NCBI RefSeq assembly: GCF_016887565.1
Contig: NZ_CP069396.1
Coordinates: forward strand, 9,468,001-9,532,000
DNA from: Archangium violaceum
GTDB taxonomy: Bacteria > Myxococcota > Myxococcia > Myxococcales > Myxococcaceae
Direction of reading: 5' to 3'
Length of the DNA: 64,000 bases
Shown: positions 53,798 through 62,236 of the stretch, in pieces
Layout: the number at the start of each line of letters is the position of its first letter
Numbering within the stretch: position 1 is the first letter of the stretch
Made by a program: the position numbers and the translations under genes
The notes under the pieces: model-generated
The model's input: only the letters and a program-made list of their open reading frames with translations
The model's database searches: none
What the model was told of the DNA's origin: nothing

Positions 53798-54304
53798 CTA
53801 ATCGTCCAGCCCCGAAGGTTCCAGCGTCCCGTCACCGAGTACCCGCTGGATGACGTCCGAGGAGAATCCCCGGCTGACCAGGAGCCGGCCAGCCCGTGCC
53901 TTCTCCTTGGGCTCCAGCGTCCGGCCCAGCAGCCCCCGCCGCTCCAACACCTGGCGCGCGGCGGCCTCCGCGTCGAACTCCACCGACTCGCTGGCCGCGG
54001 ACACCGCCGCGTGGGCCTCCTCGCGGCTCAGCCCGTGGGCCTGCAGCCGCTGCCGCACCGCCTGGGGGCCGTACTTGCCCCGCTGCAGCAGCACCGCCGC
54101 CCGCTCCCGCGCGAAGCGCTCGTCGTCCAGGTAGCCCCAGCCCTTCACCTTCTCCAGCGCCGCCTCGCGCACCGGCTCGGGGAAGCCCTTGCGCTCGAGC
54201 GCCGTCAGCAGCTCGTGCCGGCTGCGCGCCCTCACGGCCAACAATCGCAGGCACGCGTCCGTCGCGCGCCTGACTTCCTCGGGGGTGGAGTCCTCGGAGT
54301 CCAT
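53798..54304 (-). CDS. recX: Regulatory protein RecX
   Basis: 168 residues from the ATG at 54304. Three-helix repeats of the RecX fold are recognisable: CLRLLAVRARSRHELLTALERKGFPEPVREAALEKVKGWGYLDDERFA, then LLQRGKYGPQAVRQRLQAHGLSREEAHAAV, and a C-terminal repeat. RecX modulates RecA filaments. recA is not in the window. Only 34 bp separate its start from the divergent gene at 54339, so promoters must overlap, or the true start is farther inside. Confidence 0.88.
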   Translation of the reverse strand: MDSEDSTPEEVRRATDACLRLLAVRARSRHELLTALERKGFPEPVREAALEKVKGWGYLDDERFARERAAVLLQRGKYGPQAVRQRLQAHGLSREEAHAAVSAASESVEFDAEAAARQVLERRGLLGRTLEPKEKARAGRLLVSRGFSSDVIQRVLGDGTLEPSGLDD

Positions 54305-54338
54305 CGACTGCTCTCTAGCATGTGGTAACAGGCGCGGC

Positions 54339-55079
54339 ATGCACCCCCTCATCGCCCGCTACCTCAGCCCCGATGCCGCCCGCGAGACGCTCCAGAAGGA
54401 GAAGAATGGCGAGCCGCTCGAGCCCGAGGAGCGGTTCTTCGTCGAGACCGCCGCCGCCCACCCCGATAAGCGCAATGCCCTGCTGGGCACCACCGGCAAG
54501 CGCCACCTGTCCTCGGACGCGGAGGCCGCCGTCGTCTTCCTGGCCGCCTACGCCGCCGCGCGCGCCATCGCCGAGGATCCGGCCCTCTCCGCCGTCACCG
54601 CCAAGGCCCGCGAGGCGCTCGCCAGCGAGGGCGCCAATCCCGACGAGACCGACGCATTCATCGCCTCCATCATGTTGGAGGAGGCCTTCGGCTACGAGGA
54701 GGAGGTGGAGGCGTTCGACAGCTCGTACGTCCAGGAGGCGCTCGGCGAGGTGCCCGCCCTGGCCGCCCTCACCCGCGAGCAGGTGGATGCCCTCATCTAC
54801 GGTTTCGAGAAGGCGGCGAAGGACGACGCGGAGCGGAACACCCGCGCCCGCATCGCCCGGGCCCTGGTGGACACCGCCTGGGGCGAGGGCCCCACCCCCA
54901 TCAACCCCGAGCACATGGAAGCGCTCTACGAGGCCGAGCTCGCGGAGAAGCCCGAGGCCGAGCTGGAGGCCGGCCTGCACGCCACCGTGGACTTCCTGCA
55001 GGTGCTGGCCCGGGAGGGGCTCATCGGCCCCCAGCGGCTGTCACGCCTGAGGGCACAGCTCGGGGACGAGGAGGCGTAA
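54339..55079 (+). CDS. Acidic soluble protein of unknown function
   Basis: 246 residues, no signal peptide or membrane helix, rich in Ala and Glu and predicted mostly alpha-helical. Segments such as LSPDAARETLQKEKNGEPLEPEERFFVETAAAHP, ALAALTREQVDALIYGFEKAAKDDAE and a C-terminal LDFLQ-like helix suggest an all-helical scaffold. No family recognised. It is transcribed divergently from recX and converges on the pilT-like gene, with a palindromic repeat between their ends. Confidence 0.75.
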   Translation: MHPLIARYLSPDAARETLQKEKNGEPLEPEERFFVETAAAHPDKRNALLGTTGKRHLSSDAEAAVVFLAAYAAARAIAEDPALSAVTAKAREALASEGANPDETDAFIASIMLEEAFGYEEEVEAFDSSYVQEALGEVPALAALTREQVDALIYGFEKAAKDDAERNTRARIARALVDTAWGEGPTPINPEHMEALYEAELAEKPEAELEAGLHATVDFLQVLAREGLIGPQRLSRLRAQLGDEEA

Positions 55080-55084
55080 CTCTC

Positions 55085-55145
55085 CCCTGAGGGGCAACTC
55101 TCCCCCTCTCCCCTCTCCCGGAGGGAGAGGGAAGGGAGGGGGAAG
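55085..55145. repeat. Dispersed palindromic repeat, divergent copy 4
   Basis: The core ccctctcccggagggagaggg is flanked by runs of c and g that extend the dyad (ctccccctctccc against ggaagggaggggg). The core matches the other copies apart from the central bases. It fills the 72-bp gap between two convergent genes, the position expected of a bidirectional terminator. Confidence 0.7.
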
Positions 55146-55151
55146 GTGGGG

Positions 55152-56555
55152 CTAGAAGCGCTCGATCTGGAAGTCGTCGTCGGCCGGCGCGGGCGCCTTC
55201 GGAGCGGCGGCGGGCGCGGGTGCCGGAGCGGCGGGACGAGGGGCGGCCACCGTCGGAATCCCCGCGCGCGACGTGGGCGGCGCGGCGGCGGCGGGCATGC
55301 CCGGGCGCGATGCCGGGGAGACGGCGGGCACTCCCGGGCGGGCCACGGACGGCGTGGGCACCGCACGGGCCGGAGTCGCCACGGGCGCCGGCGTGGGCTG
55401 CTGGTTCTGACCGAAGCTCGCCGAGCCGGGCACGGGCTTGGCGGCGCCATTGGCCTCGAAGTTGTCCCACTTCGAGTCAGAGGTGGCGCTGATGCCGGAG
55501 AAGCGCAGCGCGAAGTCGTCCGGATTGGTGGCCTGCCGGTGGGCCTCCTCGTAGGTGACGAGCCCCTGCTTCACCAGCGACATCAGCGACTGGTCGAAGG
55601 TCTGCATCCCGTACGTGTCGAAGCCCTGGGAGATGGCGTCCGGAATCTCCTTCGTCCGGTCCTTGTCCTCGATGAGCTCCTTCACGCGGGCGGTGCAGCG
55701 CAGCACCTCCACCGCGGCCACGCGGCCCTTGCCGTCCGCACGCGGAATGAGGCGCTGGCTCACCACCGCCTTGAGCACGCTGGCCAGCTGGATGCGCACC
55801 TGCTTCTGCTGGTACGGCGGAAACGCCGAGACGATGCGGTTGATGGTCTCCGTGGCGTCCAGCGTGTGCAGCGTGGACATCACCAGGTGGCCCGTCTCCG
55901 CCGCCGCGAGCGCCGTCTCGATCGTCTCGTGGTCACGCATTTCGCCCACGAGGATGACGTCCGGGTCCTGCCGCAGCGCGCTCTTGAGCGCCTGGGCGAA
56001 CGACATCGTGTCCACGCCCACCTCGCGCTGGTTCACGATGGAGCGCTTGTCCCGGATGAGGAACTCGATCGGATCCTCGATCGTCATGATGTGGTTCGTC
56101 TCGGTGGCGTTGATGTGATCGATCATCGCCGCGAGCGTGGTGGACTTACCCGAACCCGTGGTGCCGGTGACGAGCACCAGGCCGCGCTCGTCCAGGCAGA
56201 TCTTCTCCAGGATGGGCGGCAGCAGCAGCTCCTTGATGGTCATCACCTTGAACGGGATGACACGCAGCACCGCGCCCACGGTGCCGCGCTGCTGGAAGAC
56301 GTTGACGCGGAAGCGGCCCAGCCCGGGGACGCCGTAGGCCAGGTCCACCTCGTTGCTCTGCTTGAACTTCTCCTTCTGGAACTCGTTCATGATGCCGAAG
56401 GCCATGCGAGCCACCTCCTCGGGAGGCAGCCGCTTGCCGTCCTTCAGCGGAACCAGCGAGCCGTCGACCCGGAACATCGGCGGCAGGCCCGCCTTCAGGT
56501 GGATGTCGGAGGCACCGCCGCGGAGCGCAATCTGGAGGATCTCGTTGAGTTCCAT
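55152..56555 (-). CDS. PilT-family type IV pilus retraction ATPase (paralogue with C-terminal tail)
   Basis: 467 residues. The secretion ATPase core (1-355) has the N-terminal IALRGGASDIHLKAGLPPMFRVDG, Walker A GTTGSGKST near 135, the Asp box, Walker B QDPDVILVGEMRD, the His box STLHTLDATETINRI and the PilT-specific AIRNLIRE-like region replaced by TARVKELIEDKDRTKEI. Residues about 365-467 are a Pro/Ala-rich tail ending DDDFQIERF. Such ATPases power pilus disassembly for twitching (S-motility). Myxobacteria carry several PilT paralogues and, from memory, the main PilT starts differently, so I give no symbol. ATG at 56555. Confidence 0.88.
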   Translation of the reverse strand: MELNEILQIALRGGASDIHLKAGLPPMFRVDGSLVPLKDGKRLPPEEVARMAFGIMNEFQKEKFKQSNEVDLAYGVPGLGRFRVNVFQQRGTVGAVLRVIPFKVMTIKELLLPPILEKICLDERGLVLVTGTTGSGKSTTLAAMIDHINATETNHIMTIEDPIEFLIRDKRSIVNQREVGVDTMSFAQALKSALRQDPDVILVGEMRDHETIETALAAAETGHLVMSTLHTLDATETINRIVSAFPPYQQKQVRIQLASVLKAVVSQRLIPRADGKGRVAAVEVLRCTARVKELIEDKDRTKEIPDAISQGFDTYGMQTFDQSLMSLVKQGLVTYEEAHRQATNPDDFALRFSGISATSDSKWDNFEANGAAKPVPGSASFGQNQQPTPAPVATPARAVPTPSVARPGVPAVSPASRPGMPAAAAPPTSRAGIPTVAAPRPAAPAPAPAAAPKAPAPADDDFQIERF

Positions 56556-56645
56556 GGATGGTCCGGGATGGTAGCACGTCAAACCGGACCCGAGAGGAGC
56601 CCCCCGGGCGAGGCTCGACCGCCTGCCCAGGCCCGCAAAGCACGA

Positions 56646-56675
56646 CGGCGGAGGCTCCCGAAGGAACCCCCGCCG
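56646..56675 (-). terminator. Terminator-like hairpin after rpsI
   Basis: A 13-position stem with two mismatches closes on a ttcg tetraloop (minus strand), about 35 bp after the rpsI stop. It is followed by only short T runs. Likely end of the rplM-rpsI transcript. Confidence 0.5.
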
Positions 56676-56709
56676 CGGTGGTACTCCCAGCGAAACCGTG
56701 AAAGACGGC

Positions 56710-57111
56710 TTAGCGCTTGGAGAACTGGAACCGGCGACGCGCGCCCGGCTGGCCGTACTTCTTGCGCTCGACGGCGCGGGCATCACGCGTGAGGAAGCCG
56801 GCCTTCTTCAGCGCGGGACGGAACTCCGGGTTGTAGTTGCACAGGGCCCGGGACAGACCGTGGCGGATGGCGCCGGCCTGGCCGCTCAGACCGCCGCCGC
56901 GCACGTTGACCTCGATGTCGATCTTGCCCTTCTGCTCCAGCACGTCCAGCGGCTGGTTCAGGATCATCTTGGACGTCTCGCGGCCGAAGTACACGTTGAT
57001 GTCGCGGCCGTTGACAATCACAACACCAGTGCCCGGGCGGATCCACACGCGCGCGGTGGCCTCCTTGCGGCGGCCGGTGCCATAGAAACCCTTCTCGGTG
57101 GCGGTAGCCAT
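56710..57111 (-). CDS. rpsI: 30S ribosomal protein S9
   Basis: 133 residues with the family segments [33 protein letters not shown] and the C-terminal [21 protein letters not shown], whose final Lys-Arg reaches the P-site tRNA. Standard length. It follows rplM by 50 bp in the universally conserved rplM-rpsI operon. Confidence 0.98.
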   Translation of the reverse strand: MATATEKGFYGTGRRKEATARVWIRPGTGVVIVNGRDINVYFGRETSKMILNQPLDVLEQKGKIDIEVNVRGGGLSGQAGAIRHGLSRALCNYNPEFRPALKKAGFLTRDARAVERKKYGQPGARRRFQFSKR

Positions 57112-57161
57112 GTCGTCTCTTCTCTAAAAAAGGTGCGGAAAGTGGGAAGGGAAAGGAGCGC

Positions 57162-57608
57162 TTACGCCTCGACCTCGCGCGCCACCGGCTTCTGGGCGGC
57201 GTGCGGGTGCTGGTCACCGGCATACACCTTGAGCTTGGTCATCATCTGACGGCCCAGAGCGTTGCGCGGCAGCATCCGGCGAACGGCGTTGATGATGATG
57301 TCCTCGGGGTGCCGCTGGCGCAGCTTGGCCAGGTTGGTGATCTTCAGCGCACCCGGGAAACCGGCACGCGGGTGCCGGTAGTACATCTTGTCCTGCTCCT
57401 TCGTGCCCGTCACGACCACCTTCTCGGCGTTGATGACGATCACGTGGTCACCCGTGTCGATCGACGGGGTGTACATCGCCTTGTGCTTGCCCTTGAGAAG
57501 GGTGGCGATCTGGCTGGCGGCGCGGCCGAGCACCTTGCCGTTCACGTCGATGACGTGCCAATCGCGCTTGATATCCGCCGGCTTCGCGCTGTAGGTCCTC
57601 TGCGACAT
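57162..57608 (-). CDS. rplM: 50S ribosomal protein L13
   Basis: 148 residues from the ATG at 57608 (MSQRTYSAKP). Typical segments are WHVIDVNGKVLGRAASQIATLLKGKHK, GDHVIVINAEKV, YYRHPRAGFPG and AVRRMLPRNALGRQMMTKLKVYAGDQHPH. L13 is an early 23S rRNA-binding assembly protein. Its gene heads the operon with rpsI, downstream of a good sigma-70-like promoter. Confidence 0.98.
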   Translation of the reverse strand: MSQRTYSAKPADIKRDWHVIDVNGKVLGRAASQIATLLKGKHKAMYTPSIDTGDHVIVINAEKVVVTGTKEQDKMYYRHPRAGFPGALKITNLAKLRQRHPEDIIINAVRRMLPRNALGRQMMTKLKVYAGDQHPHAAQKPVAREVEA

Positions 57609-57709
57609 TGTTTGAACTCCAAAAACGTGGTTGGCGCCCGAAGCGCCTGTAGCCAAAGCAACCACGGGTCCACCCTGAGAACTTCCAAGCTGGCCCGGAA
57701 AGGCCGACC

Positions 57710-57738
57710 GTCTTAGAGGGGGGCGGGAGGCAAGTCAA
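57710..57738 (-). promoter_or_regulatory. Candidate promoter of rplM-rpsI
   Basis: On the minus strand TTGACT (57738-57733), a 17-base spacer and TAAGAC (57715-57710) lie about 100 bp before the rplM start. The -35 box matches consensus at five of six positions and the spacing is optimal. Confidence 0.55.
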
Positions 57739-57751
57739 GGTCGCACTGCGT

Positions 57752-59875
57752 TCACCGTGCCCCACCCGCCGTTCCCGTGGGAGGAGGGGCCGCTCCCGCC
57801 GGGCCCTGGACAGGGGGCCCCGCCGGGGGGGCCGGCGCCTTCCCGCCCGCTCCCTGGGCCTTGAAGCGCTCCTTGAGGTTGGCGAAGAAGTTCTTCTCCT
57901 GATCCGAAGGGGGGCCCTTGCGGGGGGCGTCCAGATCCTCCAGCTCCACCAGCTCGGGTGGAATGTCGTCCAGGAAGCGCGAGGGGGTGCGCGGCACCTC
58001 CTTCCCCCGCTTCACCCGCATGGCGGCCCGGGTGAGGTAGAGCAGCTCCTTGGCCCGGGTGATGCCCACGTAGCAGAGCCGGCGCTCCTCCTCGAGGTTC
58101 TGCGCCTCGCCCTGCATGCCCTTGTGGGGCATCAGCTCCTCTTCCATGCCGATGAAGAAGACCGCCCGGTACTCCAGGCCCTTGGAGGCATGGACCGTCA
58201 TCAGGGTGACGGCCTTCTGCCCGCCGGGCACCTCCTCTTCTTCCTGGCGGGTGTCGAGGCTGAGCCGGTTCAGGTAGGTGAGGAGGCTGGCCTTGGGGCC
58301 CTCGCGTTTCTCGAAGGCCTCCAGGGAGTTGATGACCTGATCGATGGACTTGAGCTTCCGGTCCGCGCTGGCCTGCGAGGTCGTCAACGAGCGCGCGTCG
58401 TCCTTGTAGCCTATCTCCTCCAGGAGCTTGCGCGTCACCGCCGCCAGCTGGCCCTGCTCGTACGACTGCCGGTAGCGCTCCACGAGCTGGAGGAAATCCT
58501 TCACCTTCTCGGCCGCGCCCTTGGGCAGATCCTCGTACCCCTCGGCGCGCTCCATGGCGCCCCAGAGCGACACGCTGTCACGCCGCGCGTGCGCCACCAG
58601 CCGCTCCATGGTGACGTCGCCGATGCCTCGCGCCGGCACGTTGATGATGCGCAGCAGCGCCGTCTCGTCCCGCGGGTTGGCGATCAGCTTGAAGTAGGCG
58701 ATGACGTCCTTCACCTCGCGCCGGTCGAAGAACTCGCTGCCCGACACCACCTCGTAGCGGATGCCCTTCTCGCGCAGCATCTCCTCGATGGGCCGGGCCT
58801 GGCCGTTGACCCGGTACAGGATGGCGATCTCATCCGCCGGAATCCCCCCGGCGATCAGCCTGGAGATCTCCTGGGCCACGTACCGGGCCTCCTCCTCCTC
58901 GGTGGGGGCCGTCACCACCTTGATGCGCGGCCCCCCCTTGCGCTCGGACCACATCCGCTTGGCCTTGCGCTCTGGGTTCTTCGCGATCACGGCGTTGGCC
59001 GCGTCCAGCACCACCTGGGTGGAGCGGTAGTTCTGCTCCAGCCGCACCTCCTTCGCCCCGGAGAAGTACGAGTCGAAGCTCAGGATGTTGCGCACCTCGG
59101 CGCCGCGCCAGCTGTAGATGCACTGGTCGTCGTCGCCCACCACGCACACGTTGCGCGTCTCCCCGCTGGCCAGCAGCTGCAGCAGATCCAACTGGGCCTG
59201 GTTGGTGTCCTGGAACTCGTCCACCAGGATGTAGCGGAAGCGCTGGGTGTACTTCTCCTTCAGATCCCCGTGCTCGCGCAGCAGCCGCGACGGGAGGATC
59301 AGCAGATCATCGAAGTCCACCGAGCCCTGCGCCTTGAGCGCGAGCTGGTAGGACTCGTAGACCATGTGCGCGATGATGTCGTAGTCGTCCCCCTGCCCTT
59401 CCCCGAGCGGCTGGGGCGTCTTGCCCGCGTTCTTCGCCTTGGAGATGAGGTTGAGCACCTTGCGCGGATCGAAGGCCCGGTCGTCGATGCGCCTGTCCCG
59501 CATGGCGCGCTTGATGATGGCCACCTGATCGCCCTGGTCGGCGATGGAGAACTTCTTGGGCCAGCCCAGCCGGTAGATGTCCTCGCGGAGCATCTCCGCG
59601 CCGAAGGCATGGAAGGTGCACACCAGCACGTTCTGGGCCCGGGGTCCCGCCATGTGGACCAGGCGCTCCTTCATCTCCGTGGCGGCCTTGTTGGTGAACG
59701 TCACCGCCAGGATGTTGCGGGACAGGATGCCACCCGGCCGCTTGTCGAGCAGGTGGACGATGCGGTTGGTGATGACTCGCGTCTTCCCGCTGCCGGCGCC
59801 TGCCAGCACCAGGAGGGGGCCCTCGGTGGTGAGCACGGCTTCGCGCTGCGGGGCGTTGAGCTTCGAGAGGTCCAT
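57752..59875 (-). CDS. Rep/PcrA/UvrD-type DNA helicase
   Basis: 707 residues. SF1A helicase motifs: Q motif LNAPQREAV, Walker A AGAGSGKT near residue 30, Ia TFTNKAA, II VDEFQDTN, III VGDDDQCIYSWRGA, IV LEQNYRS, V LMTVHASKGLEY and VI YVGITRAKELLYLT. The C-terminal 60 residues are a Pro/Gly/Ala-rich tail in place of the usual UvrD or PcrA end. It unwinds DNA 3' to 5' in repair or replication restart. Which of the three names applies cannot be settled here. The ATG at 59875 is 34 bp from the divergent lipoprotein gene. Confidence 0.95.
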   Translation of the reverse strand: MDLSKLNAPQREAVLTTEGPLLVLAGAGSGKTRVITNRIVHLLDKRPGGILSRNILAVTFTNKAATEMKERLVHMAGPRAQNVLVCTFHAFGAEMLREDIYRLGWPKKFSIADQGDQVAIIKRAMRDRRIDDRAFDPRKVLNLISKAKNAGKTPQPLGEGQGDDYDIIAHMVYESYQLALKAQGSVDFDDLLILPSRLLREHGDLKEKYTQRFRYILVDEFQDTNQAQLDLLQLLASGETRNVCVVGDDDQCIYSWRGAEVRNILSFDSYFSGAKEVRLEQNYRSTQVVLDAANAVIAKNPERKAKRMWSERKGGPRIKVVTAPTEEEEARYVAQEISRLIAGGIPADEIAILYRVNGQARPIEEMLREKGIRYEVVSGSEFFDRREVKDVIAYFKLIANPRDETALLRIINVPARGIGDVTMERLVAHARRDSVSLWGAMERAEGYEDLPKGAAEKVKDFLQLVERYRQSYEQGQLAAVTRKLLEEIGYKDDARSLTTSQASADRKLKSIDQVINSLEAFEKREGPKASLLTYLNRLSLDTRQEEEEVPGGQKAVTLMTVHASKGLEYRAVFFIGMEEELMPHKGMQGEAQNLEEERRLCYVGITRAKELLYLTRAAMRVKRGKEVPRTPSRFLDDIPPELVELEDLDAPRKGPPSDQEKNFFANLKERFKAQGAGGKAPAPPAGPPVQGPAGAAPPPTGTAGGAR

Positions 59876-59909
59876 TGCGCGCGGCCCGGGGATACCCTTT
59901 GATCTCCCC

Positions 59910-60530
59910 GTGCGCGACTATTCTTTTCCACGACGGCTCCTTCTCCTCGCACTCCTCGCGGGCACCGCCTGCACCGGTGGTGGAAAGACGACACCGGGAG
60001 CCCCGGAGACGGCCTCCGCTGACGCCCCGAAGACCTTTCCTTGCGTCCACTTCGAGGATCTGCGCCCCTTCCTGCCCGAGGCCCTGGAGGGCCTCACGCG
60101 CACCCAGGATGGGGGCTCCACCGGCCGCTATGGCGACGTGTCCGTCAGCGAGGCCGAGCGCAGCTTCGCGCGTGGTGAGGAGCGGGAGGTGAAGGTGCGC
60201 ATCGTGGACACCACCCTGGGGGAGAAACTGGGGCAGGCCATCCGCTCCGCGGCCGAGGAGGGCCGGGCCCGCGCACCGAATGATCCCACCGCCCCCATCT
60301 TCTGGAAGGACAAGGAGGCGGTGGGCTTCGTACGCTACGACGAGACGAACGGGCTGGCCGAGGCCAGCCTGCTGGTGGGTAACCGCTACGTGGTGGCGGT
60401 GAGCAGCCGCGGCTTTCCGGGCACCGTGGAGGTGCGCCGGGTGGCGCGTGGTATCGACCTCGAGGGGCTGGCGAGACTGAGCCAGCCGCCCGGCGGCCCG
60501 GACCGCCAGGGAAAGGAGCATCCGTGGTGA
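59910..60530 (+). CDS. Lipoprotein of unknown function, partner of the Cys-array protein
   Basis: 206 residues from the GTG at 59910. Basic n-region (RDYSFPRR), Leu/Ala core and lipobox GTAC mark a lipoprotein. The mature part contains a DLRPFLPEALEG segment, a strand-rich middle (SEAERSFARGEEREVKVRIVDTTLGEKLGQAI) and VGNRYVVAVSSRGFPGTVEVRRVARGIDLEGLARL. No family recognised. Its last 7 bases overlap the start of the Cys-rich protein gene (GTGGTGA), so the two are translated together. Confidence 0.75.
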   Translation: MRDYSFPRRLLLLALLAGTACTGGGKTTPGAPETASADAPKTFPCVHFEDLRPFLPEALEGLTRTQDGGSTGRYGDVSVSEAERSFARGEEREVKVRIVDTTLGEKLGQAIRSAAEEGRARAPNDPTAPIFWKDKEAVGFVRYDETNGLAEASLLVGNRYVVAVSSRGFPGTVEVRRVARGIDLEGLARLSQPPGGPDRQGKEHPW

Positions 60531-61018
60531 AGGATAGAGGGACGCGGGCCAACGCACCGGACGTGCTCGCGGAGGAGGCGGCGGCGCGCCAACAGGTGAC
60601 CGCGATGAGCAAGCGCGAGTTCCTCGAGCAGTACCAGCGGCTGGCCAAGCTCTATACGGCGGACCCGGGCAACCCCGGCTCCTACGCGTGCCAGGGCTGC
60701 GAGCGGTGCGCCAACTGCATGTTCTGCCGCGACTGCGACAGCTGCTACCAGTGCACCCACTGCACCCGCTGCGAGCTGTGCAACAACTGCACGCACTGCG
60801 TGGACTGCAAGCAGTGCCACCAGTGCGCCTACTGCGTGCAGAGCGAGAACTGCACCGGCAGCGCCTACCTGGTGCTGTGCCGCAACATGTCCGACAGCAA
60901 CTACTGCTTCGGCAGCGTGGGCCTCTCCAAGAAGGACTTCCACATCCTCAACGTCCCCTTCCCCCGCACCGAGTACTTCAAGCAGGTGAAGCGGCTGCGC
61001 GAGGAGCTCGGCATCTGA
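60524..61018 (+). CDS. Cys-array protein with 17 cysteines at strict three-residue spacing
   Basis: 164 residues from a GTG. Residues 1-55 are mostly helical and charged. Residues 56-104 are an uninterrupted (Cys-x-x) array with Cys at 56, 59, 62 and so on to 104, 17 in all, with polar and aromatic residues between them. Three more Cys follow at 110, 119 and 128. Residues 136-164 (FHILNVPFPRTEYFKQVKRLREELG) are a conserved-looking helical tail. No signal peptide, so probably cytosolic. From memory, similar myxobacterial proteins carry a misleading CaiB/BaiF label; nothing here resembles that CoA-transferase. Metal clusters, zinc or thiol chemistry are possible. It overlaps the upstream lipoprotein gene by 7 bases. 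Confidence 0.8.
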   Translation: MVKDRGTRANAPDVLAEEAAARQQVTAMSKREFLEQYQRLAKLYTADPGNPGSYACQGCERCANCMFCRDCDSCYQCTHCTRCELCNNCTHCVDCKQCHQCAYCVQSENCTGSAYLVLCRNMSDSNYCFGSVGLSKKDFHILNVPFPRTEYFKQVKRLREELGI

Positions 61019-61036
61019 CGCCGGGCCCCCCGGGGC

Positions 61037-62236
61037 CTACAGCGCGCGGACGAAGAAGGCCTTGAGGTACTCGGTCTCCGGCAGGCCACCGAGCACCGGA
61101 TGGTCCAGCCCCGCGCCCCGGCGCTCCAGAATCTGCACCGGCCGCTTCGCATCCGCGGCGGCCGACAGCACCATCTCCTCGAAGGCCTCGCGCGAGAGCT
61201 TGCCGGAGCACGAGCAGGTGACGAGCAGGCCCTCGGGGCGCAGGCACTTGAGGGCGCGCAGGTTGAGCTCGTGGTAGGCGCGCAGGGCGGTGGACAGGCC
61301 CTCGCGCCGCTTGGCCAGCCCCGGCGGATCCACCACCACCGTGTCGAAGCGGCGGTTGGACTCGGAGAAGCGGCGCAGCACGTCGAAGGCGTTGGCGTTC
61401 TCCACCGAGACGTTGGTGCGCCCGTTGCGCGCGGCGTTCGCGCGGATGCGCTCGGAGGCCTTCGGGTCCTGCTCCACCGCCAACACCGAGTCACACGTCC
61501 GGCCGAGCGCCAGCGCGAAGCCCCCGTGGTAGCTGAAGAGGTCCAACGCCTCGCCCCGGGCCAGCTCACCCGCGCGCAGGTGGTTGTCCACCTGGTCCAG
61601 GAAGGCGCCCGTCTTCATGTCGCCCAGCAGGTCCACCTCGAAGAGGTTCTCCCCCTCGTGGTAGGTGAAGCGGGCCTCGCCCTGGCCGTGCAGCAGCCGC
61701 ACCTCGCGCGTCAGGCTCTCGAAGTCGCGGCCGGACGCATCGTCGCGGCACACCACGTGCGTGGCGCCGGTGAGCTCGGCCAGCGTGCGCGCCACCCACT
61801 CCTTGCGCACATCCATGCCCTCGGAGAGCGTCTGCAGCGTGAGGCCCGCGCCATAGCGGTCCACGAAGAGGCCGGGCAGCAGATCCGACTCCCCGTGCAC
61901 CAGGCGCACGCCGTCGCGCTGACGCAGCGGCGCGCGCCGGGCGAGCGACAGCTCCAGCCGGTGGCGCAACAGGGCCTCGTCCACCTTCTCCTCGGAGGGG
62001 CCCTTGCGCGTGAGCAACCGCAGCGCCAGCGGCGAGCGCTGCGCATAGAAGGCCTGGCCCACGGGGTTGCCCTGCGGGTCCACCACCGACACCACGGCGC
62101 CACGCTCCTGCGTCTGGGGCGGCTCCAGCAGCTCGGTGCGGTACAGCCAGGGGTGGCCCCGGCGCAGGGCCTTGGCCCCCTTGAGACTCACTCGGGCGGT
62201 GGGCTGGGAAGAACGGGTCATGAACTCTTGTGTCAC
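61037..62236 (-). CDS. RlmI-like class I rRNA large-subunit methyltransferase
   Basis: About 399 residues. An N-terminal PUA domain (VSLKGAKALRRGHPWLYRTEL) precedes a central region with LLPGLFVDRYG and a Rossmann methyltransferase domain with LDLFSYHGGFALALG (S-adenosylmethionine site), AVEQDPKA and the catalytic VVDPPGLAKRREG near residue 285. TCSCSG follows. The family methylates cytosine-5 in 23S rRNA (E. coli RlmI, C1962). The GTG at 62236 overlaps the upstream stop (GTGA); an ATG at 62221 would remove five residues. It converges with the Cys-array gene 18 bp away. Confidence 0.9.
   Translation of the reverse strand: MTQEFMTRSSQPTARVSLKGAKALRRGHPWLYRTELLEPPQTQERGAVVSVVDPQGNPVGQAFYAQRSPLALRLLTRKGPSEEKVDEALLRHRLELSLARRAPLRQRDGVRLVHGESDLLPGLFVDRYGAGLTLQTLSEGMDVRKEWVARTLAELTGATHVVCRDDASGRDFESLTREVRLLHGQGEARFTYHEGENLFEVDLLGDMKTGAFLDQVDNHLRAGELARGEALDLFSYHGGFALALGRTCDSVLAVEQDPKASERIRANAARNGRTNVSVENANAFDVLRRFSESNRRFDTVVVDPPGLAKRREGLSTALRAYHELNLRALKCLRPEGLLVTCSCSGKLSREAFEEMVLSAAADAKRPVQILERRGAGLDHPVLGGLPETEYLKAFFVRAL

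Noticed and set aside
60689-60835. The Cys-x-x array as a DNA tandem repeat or artefact
   Set aside because: The codons between cysteines vary and encode many different residues, so there is no DNA-level tandem repeat. The protein pattern is selected rather than a slippage product.
60524-61018. CaiB/BaiF CoA-transferase
   Set aside because: Those enzymes are about 400 residues with an Asp active site. This 164-residue Cys-rich protein has none of their features.
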